From: Rhodococcus oxybenzonivorans
GTDB lineage: Bacteria; Actinomycetota; Actinomycetes; Mycobacteriales; Mycobacteriaceae
NCBI RefSeq assembly: GCF_003130705.1
Contig: NZ_CP021354.1
Span: forward strand, 2,542,001 to 2,606,000
Length of the DNA stretch: 64,000 nucleotides
Reading direction: 5' to 3'
A model generated the notes under the pieces. The model had not been told where the DNA came from. It was given only the letters and a program-made list of their open reading frames with translations, and did no database searches. Within the stretch, counting starts at the first letter, position 1. Each line of letters begins with the position of its first letter. Shown here piece by piece: positions 19,370 through 27,673 of the stretch. Made by a program: the position numbers and the translations under genes.

Positions 19370-19384
19370 TGACGTACATCGTCA
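19370..19384. promoter_or_regulatory. Short palindrome between cobU and the small membrane protein gene
   Basis: The 15-bp palindrome TGACGTACATCGTCA (5-bp arms, 5-base centre) lies in the 100-base divergent gap. It could be an operator for either gene, but an arm of five bases can arise by chance. Confidence 0.25.
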
Positions 19385-19430
19385 TTTGCGCCACTGTTGG
19401 CCGGAAGGCGTCGAGCGGAGACTTTCAGCC

Positions 19431-19646
19431 ATGACTGAGTTCCTCGCCCTTGTAGCGCTCTTGGTAGCGCTGAACGCGGCCGTGATGTTCGCCGGGAAGC
19501 GCCTGGGCACGCCACGCCCGTGGATTCGCCGCAGTTTCCGCGACAACTTTTTCCGGCCGGCCGACCCGCGTGCGGATCAGTCCGATAGCCACGACGCCCA
19601 ACTGGGCCGACTACTCGCCGAGTCGCACCGCGCGCCGCATCACTGA
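19431..19646 (+). CDS. Small single-span membrane protein
   Basis: A 71-residue protein with one N-terminal hydrophobic helix (FLALVALLVALNAAVMFAG) followed by a basic, polar tail of about 50 residues, so a cytosolic tail is likely. I do not recognise the family. ATG 19431 is the natural start: the coding signal begins there, and GGAG lies about 12 bases upstream. The longer frame upstream overlaps cobU. It is convergent with the DUF3043 gene, whose stop is 17 bases away. It could be a small membrane subunit or regulator; nothing else can be said. Confidence 0.6.
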   Translation: MTEFLALVALLVALNAAVMFAGKRLGTPRPWIRRSFRDNFFRPADPRADQSDSHDAQLGRLLAESHRAPHH

Positions 19647-19663
19647 TGCGAAGAGGGTGAGTC

Positions 19664-20320
19664 CTAGATTGCGTCGCCCGGACGAACCCGGGGCTTCGGA
19701 GCGCGAAGCTTACGAATCTGCGACGCCCGAACGAACGCATACCAGCCGAGTTTGAAGCCGCCGTCGATCGTATCCGGGAAGCGCTCGCGCACCCGGGAGT
19801 TGATCTTGCGACCCAGCCACACGCCTTCTGCGGCCATGAACAGCATCATCACGAGCATCGCCAGCGTCACGATCGCCTGCAGGGCGGGGCTAACGAACAT
19901 CGCCATGATCAGTACCAGCGCCAGTGGCATGAAAAGTCCGACGAGGTTGCGCCGGGCGTCGACGATGTCGCGGACATACGCGCGGACCGGCCCCTTGTCG
20001 CGCGGCAGGAGGTACTTGTCCTCCCCTGCGAGCATGCGGGCGCGCCGCTCGGACGCCGTGGCCCGCCGTTCCGCGGCAGCGATCTTGCGTTCTTCCTTGC
20101 TACCCCGCGTGGCTTTGCGGCGGGCCCGCGCCTCTTTCGCTGTCAGAGGTGCCGGTGCCACAGGTCCTCGCCGCCTCGCTTCCGCGTCGCGGCGTTTAGG
20201 AGTCGGACGGCCCTTGCCGACCTGTTCGGCGGACTCGGATTCCGGTGCCGTGGACGGCGCGGCCGTCTCGGCATCCCGCTTGTCTGAATTGTCCGAATCA
20301 CCGCGGCGTAGCAATTTCAC
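19664..20320 (-). CDS. DUF3043 family membrane protein
   Basis: A 218-residue protein of the actinobacterial DUF3043 family, comparable to mycobacterial Rv2206. The first 90 residues are hydrophilic and rich in Arg, Ala and Glu. They are followed by AGEDKYLLPRDKGPVRAYVRDIVDARRN, the most conserved part of the family. Two adjacent membrane helices (about 128-148 and 149-168) and a basic C-terminal tail complete it. The function is unknown. It is divergent from the metal-sensor operon, with 145 bases between the two starts. Confidence 0.85.
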   Translation of the reverse strand: MKLLRRGDSDNSDKRDAETAAPSTAPESESAEQVGKGRPTPKRRDAEARRRGPVAPAPLTAKEARARRKATRGSKEERKIAAAERRATASERRARMLAGEDKYLLPRDKGPVRAYVRDIVDARRNLVGLFMPLALVLIMAMFVSPALQAIVTLAMLVMMLFMAAEGVWLGRKINSRVRERFPDTIDGGFKLGWYAFVRASQIRKLRAPKPRVRPGDAI

Positions 20321-20455
20321 TCTTCCAGCCTATGGGAAGACGCGGTCACGAGGAAAACTGCCCTCGCACCGATATGCGGGGTGGCCTCGGCGGGCGAAGG
20401 CTTCGTGGGTGCGAGGACTTGCCCGGTTTCGGTAGAGACGGCGGATTGCGCGTTA

Positions 20456-20479
20456 TTATCTGCGTATGAATGCAGATAA
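20456..20479 (+). promoter_or_regulatory. Candidate ArsR/KmtR operator across the start codon
   Basis: An inverted repeat TTATCTGC (20456-20463) and GCAGATAA (20472-20479), with an eight-base centre, brackets the kmtR start codon at 20466. It overlaps a TATTAT-like -10 sequence. A repressor bound here would block the promoter and the start of a leaderless transcript. Confidence 0.6.
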
Positions 20480-20918
20480 CGGTTCATGCCGTCGGCGCTT
20501 GCCGGACGATCAGGTTGATCTGGTGGTCGAGGTCTTCCGCATGCTGGCCGATTCCACCCGCGTGCAGGTGCTGTGGGCGTTGGTGGATCGAGAGTTGTCG
20601 GTCAACGACCTGGCCGAGCATGTGGGAAAGCCTGCCCCGTCGGTGTCGCAGCATTTGGCGAAGCTGCGGATGGCGCGTTTGGTGCGTACACGGAAGGAAG
20701 GCACCCAGGTGATCTACCGGCTGGAGAATGATCACATCCGCCAGTTGGTTACCGATGCCGTGTTCAATGCGGAGCATGCCGGGCCGGGTGTTCCAGGGCA
20801 TCACCGCACCGGTGACGAGTTGCGGATTCTGCATCCCGAGCGAAAGTCGGGTTCGGCTCCGTCTTCGGCAGGTGCCGAGGTTCCGGCTCCCGCACGTGCG
20901 GAGGGTGGACAGGCATGA
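20466..20918 (+). CDS. kmtR: ArsR/SmtB-family metal-sensing repressor, KmtR-like
   Basis: A 150-residue winged-helix repressor. The segments LVVEVFRMLADSTRVQVLW, GKPAPSVSQHLAKLRMARLVR and AVFNAEHAGPGVPGHH closely resemble, from memory, the nickel/cobalt sensor KmtR of M. tuberculosis (Rv0827c). The alpha-3 metal cysteines of ArsR or CadC are absent (RELSVNDL). The histidines near the C-terminus (DHIRQ, EHAG, HH) would form the metal site. It starts at ATG 20466 inside a palindromic operator and has no Shine-Dalgarno, so it is probably leaderless. Its stop overlaps the CDF exporter start by four bases, matching the known KmtR-CDF regulatory pair, here in one operon. A 25-residue Ala/Pro-rich tail extends beyond the usual length. 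Confidence 0.8.
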   Translation: MNADNGSCRRRLPDDQVDLVVEVFRMLADSTRVQVLWALVDRELSVNDLAEHVGKPAPSVSQHLAKLRMARLVRTRKEGTQVIYRLENDHIRQLVTDAVFNAEHAGPGVPGHHRTGDELRILHPERKSGSAPSSAGAEVPAPARAEGGQA

Positions 20919-21955
20919 GTCACGCGCCGAAACCACCGACTCACACCCACGGTGAAGGCCACACCCACGGTCACGGCCACAGGCGCGAGGGTGGTGGTCG
21001 GTTCCGGGCGGCGGTGCAGGAGGTGTTCGCCCCGCACAGTCACGACGCAGCGGACAGTGTCGACGACGCCCTCGAATCGAGCGAGATCGGCATTCGGGCG
21101 GTGAAGATCAGCCTGGTCGCGCTGGGTGTCACCGCGATTGCTCAGTTGGTGATCGTCGCCGTGTCGGGTTCGGTCGCATTGCTGGCGGACACGGTGCACA
21201 ACTTCTCCGACGCACTGACCGCGATTCCGTTGTGGATTGCGTTCGCGCTCGGGCGTCGGGCGGCCACTCGCCGCTATACCTACGGGTTCGGGCGGGCCGA
21301 GGACTTGGCGGGGCTGTTCGTGGTCGCGATGATCACGCTGTCCGCAGTGATCGCCGGAGTGGAAGCCGTGCGGCGACTGATCACCCCGGTCCCGATCGAG
21401 CACGTCGGGTGGGTTGCCGCGGCAGGACTCGTCGGATTCGTCGGTAACGAATTCGTCGCCCTCTACCGCATTCGGGTGGGCCGCCAGATCGGCTCCGCCG
21501 CCCTGGTCGCCGACGGATTGCACGCACGCACCGACGGTTTCACCTCCCTGGCCGTGCTGTTCGGCGCGGGGGGTGTGGCCCTGGGCTTCCCATTGGCCGA
21601 CCCCATCGTCGGACTGGTCATCACCGTGGCGATCCTCGCGGTCCTGCGCACCGCGGTGCGGGACGTGTTCCGCCGTTTGATGGACGGGGTCGATCCGGAA
21701 CTCGTCGACGCCGCCGAGGAATCGTTGTCCGTAGAACCCGGGGTGAGTGAGGTGCGCAGCGTGCGAATGCGGTGGATCGGGCACCGTCTGCATGCCGACG
21801 TCGAGCTCGACATCGACCCCGAAATCAGCCTGGCCGAAGCGCACCGGTTAGCGCACGAGGCCGAGCACACCTTGACCCATGCGGTGCCGAAATTGTCCAC
21901 CGCACTCGTCCATGCCTACCCCGCCCACCAACACGTTGTCGCCGGCGCGCCCTGA
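20915..21955 (+). CDS. Cation diffusion facilitator metal exporter
   Basis: A 346-residue CDF transporter that should export divalent metal in exchange for protons. The N-terminus is a His-rich loop (THTHGEGHTHGHGH), and a second histidine segment is near residue 42. About six membrane helices follow. The metal-site pattern HxxxD occurs in two helices (VHNFSD and LHARTD), typical of zinc-, cobalt- or nickel-type CDFs. A cytosolic ferredoxin-like C-terminal domain has VELDIDPEISLAEAHRLAHE. ATG 20915 overlaps the kmtR stop, with GGAGGGTGGACAGG directly upstream. In M. tuberculosis KmtR controls the CDF Rv2025c, so nickel or cobalt is the best guess for the substrate. Confidence 0.88.
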   Translation: MSHAPKPPTHTHGEGHTHGHGHRREGGGRFRAAVQEVFAPHSHDAADSVDDALESSEIGIRAVKISLVALGVTAIAQLVIVAVSGSVALLADTVHNFSDALTAIPLWIAFALGRRAATRRYTYGFGRAEDLAGLFVVAMITLSAVIAGVEAVRRLITPVPIEHVGWVAAAGLVGFVGNEFVALYRIRVGRQIGSAALVADGLHARTDGFTSLAVLFGAGGVALGFPLADPIVGLVITVAILAVLRTAVRDVFRRLMDGVDPELVDAAEESLSVEPGVSEVRSVRMRWIGHRLHADVELDIDPEISLAEAHRLAHEAEHTLTHAVPKLSTALVHAYPAHQHVVAGAP

Positions 21956-21996
21956 TGCGCGTCGGCCGGGGTAGCTCACCGAAGGGAAAGTCGTCA

Positions 21997-22653
21997 ATGG
22001 GACTCGCTCAACGACTGCTCGGCGGATCTCACGGACACGCCGACCACTCGAGCGGAGGACTGATTCGGCGCGCCCGATTATACGAGTGGTTCTCCGCAGT
22101 GGGGTTCGGTGGTTTCCGTCGCCGGGTCTTCGACGGCCTGGTCGCGCTGTCCGGTGCGAAACCGGGGGATGAGGTGCTCGACATCGGTTGCGGAACCGGC
22201 ATCTTCTCCCGCCGTGCAGCCCGCGTGGTGCGTCCGGGTGGGCGGGTGGTGGGCATCGATCCGTCACCGCCGATGATCGAGTACGCGGCCCGGCGAGCCC
22301 TCGCGAACTGCACCTTCGTGATCGCCGGCGCCGAAGACCTTCCCCAGCCGGACGCGTCTTTCGACCTCGTGACCTCCAGCCTGGCCATTCATCACATTCC
22401 ACCCGAACTGCGCGCGAAGGCGCTTGCAGAGGCGTTCCGGGTGCTCAGGCCCGGCGGGAGGCTGTTGATCGCCGACTTCCGGCCACCGCGCAACCGCATC
22501 GCCAACCACCTCGTCGGAGCTGTGAGCGGCCATGCGATGCAGCACAATCCGATCCACGAATTGGCCGGTTCGGTTCGCGGCGCCGGATTCGCGGTCACCG
22601 GGAGCGGTGACCGCTGGCCCCGCCTGCATTACCTTCAGGCAACACGACCCTGA
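21997..22653 (+). CDS. Class I SAM-dependent methyltransferase
   Basis: A 218-residue methyltransferase with motif I VLDIGCGTGIFSRRAA near residue 60, an acidic motif II (GRVVGIDPSPPMIEYA) and motif III (AFRVLRPGGRLLIADFRPP). It belongs to the broad UbiE/COQ5-like group; the substrate is unknown. The N-terminus contains GGSHGHADHSSGG, a short histidine patch that could bind metal, in keeping with its place behind a metal exporter. ATG 21997 follows GAAGGGAAAG. An alternative ATG 21955 overlaps the exporter stop (TGATG) and would add 14 residues. It is probably the third gene of the kmtR operon. Confidence 0.8.
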   Translation: MGLAQRLLGGSHGHADHSSGGLIRRARLYEWFSAVGFGGFRRRVFDGLVALSGAKPGDEVLDIGCGTGIFSRRAARVVRPGGRVVGIDPSPPMIEYAARRALANCTFVIAGAEDLPQPDASFDLVTSSLAIHHIPPELRAKALAEAFRVLRPGGRLLIADFRPPRNRIANHLVGAVSGHAMQHNPIHELAGSVRGAGFAVTGSGDRWPRLHYLQATRP

Positions 22654-22779
22654 TCCACGATTTTCAGGCGCTCCCGGCTCGCGACCTATCCTGGTCCGAA
22701 AGTTCGCTGCTCCCCTGGAAGACCTTCTTGCCAGCGCGCTGCCTTCGCGGATCGGTGACTGTGCTCGACACCAAAAGAA

Positions 22780-23352
22780 ATGAAGAAACACATGACTTCC
22801 TGGTTCACCCGCGCCGTCCTCGTCGCGGCCGCGGTCTTCGCCTGGGCCGCTCTGACCGCCGGCCCGGGAATGGCTCACGCCGCGCTCGAAAGCAGCAACC
22901 CGGCCGACGGCGCCCAGATCGATGCCGCCCCGGACAACGTCACCCTGGTGTTCAATCAGGACATTCAACCGAACTTCGCCGCCCTGACCGTGGTGGGTTC
23001 CGACGGCGCCCAGTGGGGGCGCTCCGAGCCGGCCGTCGACGGCCGGCTCCTGAGCGTCGACCTGGACGGTCTCGGCGCTGCCGGGCAGTACACCGTCGCG
23101 TTCCGGGTCGTCTCCTCCGACGGTCATCCGATCGCCGGCACCTACACCTTCGACCTCACCCAGGCAGGGGCCGCGGCTACTCCCACCGCCGGTACAGCGC
23201 TTTCGGCGACCACGGCTGCGAGCACCTCCCAAGCACAGCCAGCGGAGGAGTCCGGTGGATTCCCCGTCTGGATCCTGCTGGTGATCGGTGTGGTGGTCGT
23301 CGGCGGCGCGGTCACCTTCATGCTCGCCAAAAAGCCGAACACCCGAAGATGA
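22780..23352 (+). CDS. CopC-domain copper-binding protein, secreted and membrane-anchored
   Basis: A 190-residue protein with a Sec signal peptide cleaved after AHA, so that mature histidine positions lie near the new N-terminus (GMAHAALESSNPADG). A CopC beta-barrel of about 100 residues follows, with the second metal-site segment VVSSDGHPIAGTYTFDL. A threonine/alanine-rich linker leads to a C-terminal membrane helix (VWILLVIGVVVVGGAVTFML) and a short basic tail. CopC domains bind copper outside the membrane for resistance or delivery. The copper transporter CopD, often fused or adjacent, is not seen here. ATG 22792 is an alternative start four codons in. Confidence 0.85.
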   Translation: MKKHMTSWFTRAVLVAAAVFAWAALTAGPGMAHAALESSNPADGAQIDAAPDNVTLVFNQDIQPNFAALTVVGSDGAQWGRSEPAVDGRLLSVDLDGLGAAGQYTVAFRVVSSDGHPIAGTYTFDLTQAGAAATPTAGTALSATTAASTSQAQPAEESGGFPVWILLVIGVVVVGGAVTFMLAKKPNTRR

Positions 23353-23368
23353 CCTCACGGTTCGTACT

Positions 23369-23409
23369 CGGCCGTCCACCCCGTCGACATCCGGCGGGGT
23401 GGACGGCCG
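23369..23409 (+). terminator. Terminator after the CopC-like gene
   Basis: A perfect 15-bp stem (CGGCCGTCCACCCCG at 23369-23383 with 23395-23409) and an 11-base loop lie 16 bases after the stop codon. It has no U-tract. Confidence 0.7.
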
Positions 23410-23468
23410 GTCGCGTTTCCGGCCTCCGCTGGACGGCCCGATCTCGGTACACTTCGGGTACAAGCGAG

Positions 23469-23621
23469 GTGCTGACGACGTGGACGGTAGCGAAGCTCGA
23501 GGTCGAGGATCTGCGGTGGTCCCGGGTGGTGATCGCCGTTGCCGCCGGCATCCTGGGCCTGCTGGTTCTGCCCCCGATATACCTCTTCTTCCTCGCGGCC
23601 GTGATCGGCTTCTCAGGGTGA
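23469..23621 (+). CDS. Possible small membrane protein
   Basis: A 50-codon frame starting at GTG 23469 encodes a protein with a strongly hydrophobic second half (VVIAVAAGILGLLVLPPIYLFFLAAVIGF) after an acidic/basic start (VAKLEVEDLRWSR). The arrangement of a charged head then a membrane helix looks like a real small membrane protein rather than a shadow frame, since no other gene occupies this stretch. The evidence is weak: there is no clear Shine-Dalgarno, and I know no family. Confidence 0.35.
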   Translation: MLTTWTVAKLEVEDLRWSRVVIAVAAGILGLLVLPPIYLFFLAAVIGFSG

Positions 23622-23623
23622 GC

Positions 23624-23737
23624 ATGTTCAGCACCCGCACCCACCGAACCAGCGGTGCCACATTCGCATCTATCGGTCTCGGAATGCTGATTCCGGCCGC
23701 GGCAGCACTCGTCCTGCAGGGGATCAATTCCCTCTGA
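23624..23737 (+). CDS. Possible small hydrophobic peptide
   Basis: A 37-codon frame from ATG 23624, two bases after the stop of the preceding small frame. It encodes a basic head (FSTRTHRTSG) and one hydrophobic helix (IGLGMLIPAAAALVLQG). Tight spacing with the previous frame hints at a pair of small membrane peptides. There is no homology evidence and no strong ribosome site. Confidence 0.25.
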   Translation: MFSTRTHRTSGATFASIGLGMLIPAAAALVLQGINSL

Positions 23738-23759
23738 CGACGGCCGTGGGTGCACGGCG

Positions 23760-23778
23760 TTAGGTAAGGGAACCCCTT
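23760..23778 (+). promoter_or_regulatory. Weak IdeR/DtxR-like iron box upstream of erpA
   Basis: The left half TTAGGTAAGG fits the actinobacterial iron box well; the right half (GAACCCCTT) fits poorly, giving about 12 of 19 consensus positions by eye. A TACCAT -10-like hexamer lies at 23808-23813. The position suits iron control of an Fe-S assembly gene, but the match is weak. Confidence 0.25.
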
Positions 23779-23926
23779 TCGTAGTAACCGGAAATCGCGA
23801 CGTCGGATACCATGGACGGTGATTGCTGTGCGGTCGCGCCGCAGAGGCAATGAAACCCGGGAATAAGTCGGGCGCGGAGTACCGTTGAAGCGTTCACGGG
23901 TTTGTTACGAACTACAGGGAGAGCCC

Positions 23927-24277
23927 ATGACTGTGCAGAACGAGACCGCCACCCACGGCGTCAAGATGACCGAGGCTGCGTCCGCCAAGGCAAAGGCGCT
24001 GCTCGATCAGGAGGGTCGTGACGACCTCGCACTGCGTATCGCCGTGCAACCCGGCGGCTGCGCAGGACTGCGTTACCAGCTTTTCTTCGACGATCGCAAC
24101 CTCGACGGCGACCTCATCGTCGACTTCGGCGGCGTAGCCCTCGCTGTCGACCGGATGAGCGCGCCGTACGTCGAAGGTGCGTCGATCGATTTCGTCGACA
24201 CCATCGAGAAGCAGGGGTTCACCATCGACAACCCCAACGCCACCGGGTCCTGCGCCTGCGGCGACTCCTTCAACTGA
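23927..24277 (+). CDS. erpA: A-type iron-sulfur cluster insertion protein
   Basis: A 116-residue HesB/IscA-family carrier that delivers Fe-S clusters to target proteins. The three ligand cysteines are in QPGGCAGLRY and the C-terminal GSCACGDSF. The start ATG 23927 has AGGGAGAG upstream; an in-frame extension to 23885 adds only upstream noise. The mycobacterial equivalent is Rv2204c. Its targets plausibly include radical-SAM LipA and the Rieske protein encoded in this window, though that is inference. It stands alone, with a true U-tract terminator behind it. Confidence 0.93.
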   Translation: MTVQNETATHGVKMTEAASAKAKALLDQEGRDDLALRIAVQPGGCAGLRYQLFFDDRNLDGDLIVDFGGVALAVDRMSAPYVEGASIDFVDTIEKQGFTIDNPNATGSCACGDSFN

Positions 24278-24304
24278 GTCCCGGGCCGGCCGACAACTGA
24301 ATCG

Positions 24305-24345
24305 AAAAGTCTGATGCGGAGCCCAGGTTCCGTGTCAGACTTTTT
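24305..24345 (+). terminator. Rho-independent terminator after erpA
   Basis: A 10-bp stem (AAAAGTCTGA at 24305-24314 with TCAGACTTTT at 24335-24344), with an inner CGGA/TCCG pairing, ends in a run of five T residues. It is the only hairpin in the window that ends in a clear run of five T residues. Confidence 0.85.
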
Positions 24346-24415
24346 GGTGTCCGGACACCACTGTCCACCTCGCCGTGCTCCCACCCGATCATGGGTGGTA
24401 CTGCGGGTACGGTGA

Positions 24416-25423
<1,008 letters not shown>

Positions 25424-25426
<3 letters not shown>

Positions 25427-25498
25427 GGCGGCTCCGCCGCTCGTGAGTGGTTGAGGAGTCCCTGGACTCGTCAACCACTCACAGGCGCGGAGCGCCTA
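25424..25498. repeat. Palindromic stop-to-stop element, copy B
   Basis: The core 25443-25482 is a 40-bp palindrome with 18 of 20 arm positions paired. Its right arm, TGGACTCGTCAACCACTCAC, is identical to that of copy A at 12847-12920, and the outer segment GCGCGGAGCGCCTA is shared as well. It spans exactly from the TAA stop of the kinase gene to the TAG stop of asnB. Confidence 0.85.
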
Positions 25499-27421
25499 GA
25501 GGGACACCGGGTACGCAGGCTCCGCGATCTTCGGGGTGATCCGGTTCTCGACGAAGATGCCGTGCCAGACCATGAAGGTCAGGACGGTCCACAGGCGACG
25601 GCTGTGATCTGAGACGCCGTCCCGGTGATCGTCGAGCATCTTCGCGACGGCGGCCTTGTCGAGCAGATGGTCGGTGCCGGACGCGGCGATCTGCTCGTGC
25701 GCCCAGTCGAAGAGTTCCGTGCCGCGTAACCAGTGCCGAAGCGGCACGGGAAACCCGAGCTTGGCCCGGTGCAGCACGTGGCCGGGCACGATGCCTTCGA
25801 GAGCCTGCCGTAGCGCGTACTTCGTGGTGTTCTTGGTGATTTTCTGTTCCAACGGCACCCGGGAGGCCACCTCGAACACCTCCGGGTCGAGGAAGGGCAC
25901 CCGCAGTTCGAGGGAGTTGGCCATGGTCATCTTGTCTGCCTTGACCAGGATGTCACCGCGCAACCAGGTGAACAGGTCGAGGTGCTGCATGCGGGCCACG
26001 GGGTCCCATCCCTGCGACTGGGCGTAGATCGGGTCCGTGACGTCCCGATGCGTCCATTCGGGACGGAAATCGCGCAGCACCGTGCGCAGCTGGGCGTCGT
26101 TGAAGCTGCGGGCGTTGCCGTAGTACCGCTCCTCGAGGGTGAGCGAACCGCGATTGAGCAAGCTCTTTCCGCGTGTCCCGTCGGGGATCCGTTCCGACAA
26201 GCGTCCGGCGGCCCGCCGCAGACCCTTCGGCAGATACTCGAACGGCTTCAGTGACAGCGGCTCGCGGTAGATGGTGTAGCCGCCGAACAACTCGTCGGCG
26301 CCCTCGCCCGACAGCACCACCTTGACGTGCTTGCGGGCTTCCTTCGCGACGAACCACAGCGGGACGAGGGCCGGATCGGCGACGGGGTCGTCGAGGTACC
26401 ACACGATCTCCGGGATAGCCGCCGCGAATTCCGCGGGGCTGACCACCTTGACGACGTGCCGTGCCCCGATGGCCTCTGCCGACTCGGCCGCGACGTCGAC
26501 CTCGGAATAGCCCTCCCGCTCGAAGCCGGTGGTGAAGGTGATCAGGTTCGGATTGTGGCGCATCGCGAGCGCCGCAATGGCCGTCGAATCGATGCCGCCC
26601 GACAGGAAGGACCCAACCGTGACATCGGCGCGCATGTGCTTGGCGACAGAATCCTCCAGAGCCGCCGCGATCTCCGCATACCGGGACTTCTCCGTTCCGG
26701 CGGTGAAGGGCCGCACCGGGAAGGCAGGGGCGAAATACCGGGTGATGACGGGTGCCTCGCCCGGACGCACCCGCGCGAAGCAGCCCGATTCGAGTCGGCG
26801 GATGTCCTTGTGCAACGTCTCCGGTTCCGGCACGTACTGCAACACCGTGTAGTGCTCCACGGCCCGCGGATCGAGGTCCGTACCGATACCGATGAGGTCG
26901 GCCAGCTCGAGCAGGCTCTTCTTCTCGCTGCCGAACGCGGTGCCGCCCGTCCCCGTCGCCAGAAACAGAGGCTTGATGCCGAAGGGGTCGCGGGCAATGA
27001 ACAGCTCCCGCGTCTCGGTGTCCCAGATCGCGAACGCGAACATGCCGCGCAGGCGCCGCACAGCGTCCTCGCCCCAGTAATGGAACGCCGCGACGATGGC
27101 CTCACTGTCGCCTTCGGTCACGAACTGCGCCCCGAACTGCTCGGCCAGTTCCGCGCGAACCTCGAGGTAGTTGTAGATCTCACCGTTGAAGGTGAGGGCG
27201 TACCGCTGCGGGTTCTCGGCAGGACCCCACCGCAACGGCTGGTGGGAGTGTTCGATGTCGATGATCGACAGTCGATTGAAGCCGAACACGAGGTGATCGT
27301 CGTGCCACGTCCCGTGCTCGTCCGGCCCGCGATGCCGCAGGCAGTGCATCGCCTCGTCGACCTGTGAGACGGCGTAGTCGCTGGTTTCTCCAGAGGTCAG
27401 TAGCCCGAGCAGTCCGCACAC
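25496..27421 (-). CDS. asnB: Asparagine synthase (glutamine-hydrolysing)
   Basis: A 641-residue two-domain enzyme that converts aspartate to asparagine using glutamine and ATP. The mature N-terminal nucleophile is Cys2 (MCGLLGLLTSG). The glutaminase domain contains CLRHRGPDEHGTW and NGEIYNYLEVRAEL. The synthetase domain has the PP-loop SGGIDSTAIAAL near residue 260. Its length fits the actinobacterial type (Rv2201), which in related bacteria also affects cell-wall amidation and lysozyme or drug tolerance. The start is GTG 27421. It is divergent from ctaC across a 252-base gap that holds two palindromes. Confidence 0.94.
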   Translation of the reverse strand: MCGLLGLLTSGETSDYAVSQVDEAMHCLRHRGPDEHGTWHDDHLVFGFNRLSIIDIEHSHQPLRWGPAENPQRYALTFNGEIYNYLEVRAELAEQFGAQFVTEGDSEAIVAAFHYWGEDAVRRLRGMFAFAIWDTETRELFIARDPFGIKPLFLATGTGGTAFGSEKKSLLELADLIGIGTDLDPRAVEHYTVLQYVPEPETLHKDIRRLESGCFARVRPGEAPVITRYFAPAFPVRPFTAGTEKSRYAEIAAALEDSVAKHMRADVTVGSFLSGGIDSTAIAALAMRHNPNLITFTTGFEREGYSEVDVAAESAEAIGARHVVKVVSPAEFAAAIPEIVWYLDDPVADPALVPLWFVAKEARKHVKVVLSGEGADELFGGYTIYREPLSLKPFEYLPKGLRRAAGRLSERIPDGTRGKSLLNRGSLTLEERYYGNARSFNDAQLRTVLRDFRPEWTHRDVTDPIYAQSQGWDPVARMQHLDLFTWLRGDILVKADKMTMANSLELRVPFLDPEVFEVASRVPLEQKITKNTTKYALRQALEGIVPGHVLHRAKLGFPVPLRHWLRGTELFDWAHEQIAASGTDHLLDKAAVAKMLDDHRDGVSDHSRRLWTVLTFMVWHGIFVENRITPKIAEPAYPVSL

Positions 27422-27454
27422 AGCGTCCGGTACCTCAATTCAGAATCTGGGATG

Positions 27455-27472
27455 CTCCACACGGGTGTGGAG
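27455..27472. promoter_or_regulatory. Palindrome upstream of asnB
   Basis: A perfect 18-bp palindrome, CTCCACAC-GG-GTGTGGAG, lies 34 bases upstream of the asnB start. It could be an operator or a leader hairpin. A second smaller palindrome, CTACGCTGCGTAG, is at 27605-27617 nearer ctaC. Confidence 0.35.
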
Positions 27473-27673
27473 AGGTCAGGGAACTCTGCCGGAAAGTATG
27501 CCGCAGATTCCCGCGGCGGCCGGTTCCGGCCGTCGAGGACACCGCCCCGGCAGCGGTGGCGACACGACCGCCCGACCCGAGGAGGGACAGCCATCCGCTT
27601 TGGTCTACGCTGCGTAGTAATTGGGCCTTCCCATCGGGTGTGCCCTAGTGGAATTTGCGGCGATCAGGAAGGC

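Noticed and set aside
22780..23352. Reading the CopC-like gene as a CopCD fusion
   Set aside because: It has only one C-terminal helix after the CopC domain, so the multi-helix CopD part is absent.
22264..23850. A 528-codon open frame on the - strand
   Set aside because: It is antisense to the methyltransferase and CopC-like genes and covers a terminator; no domain is visible.
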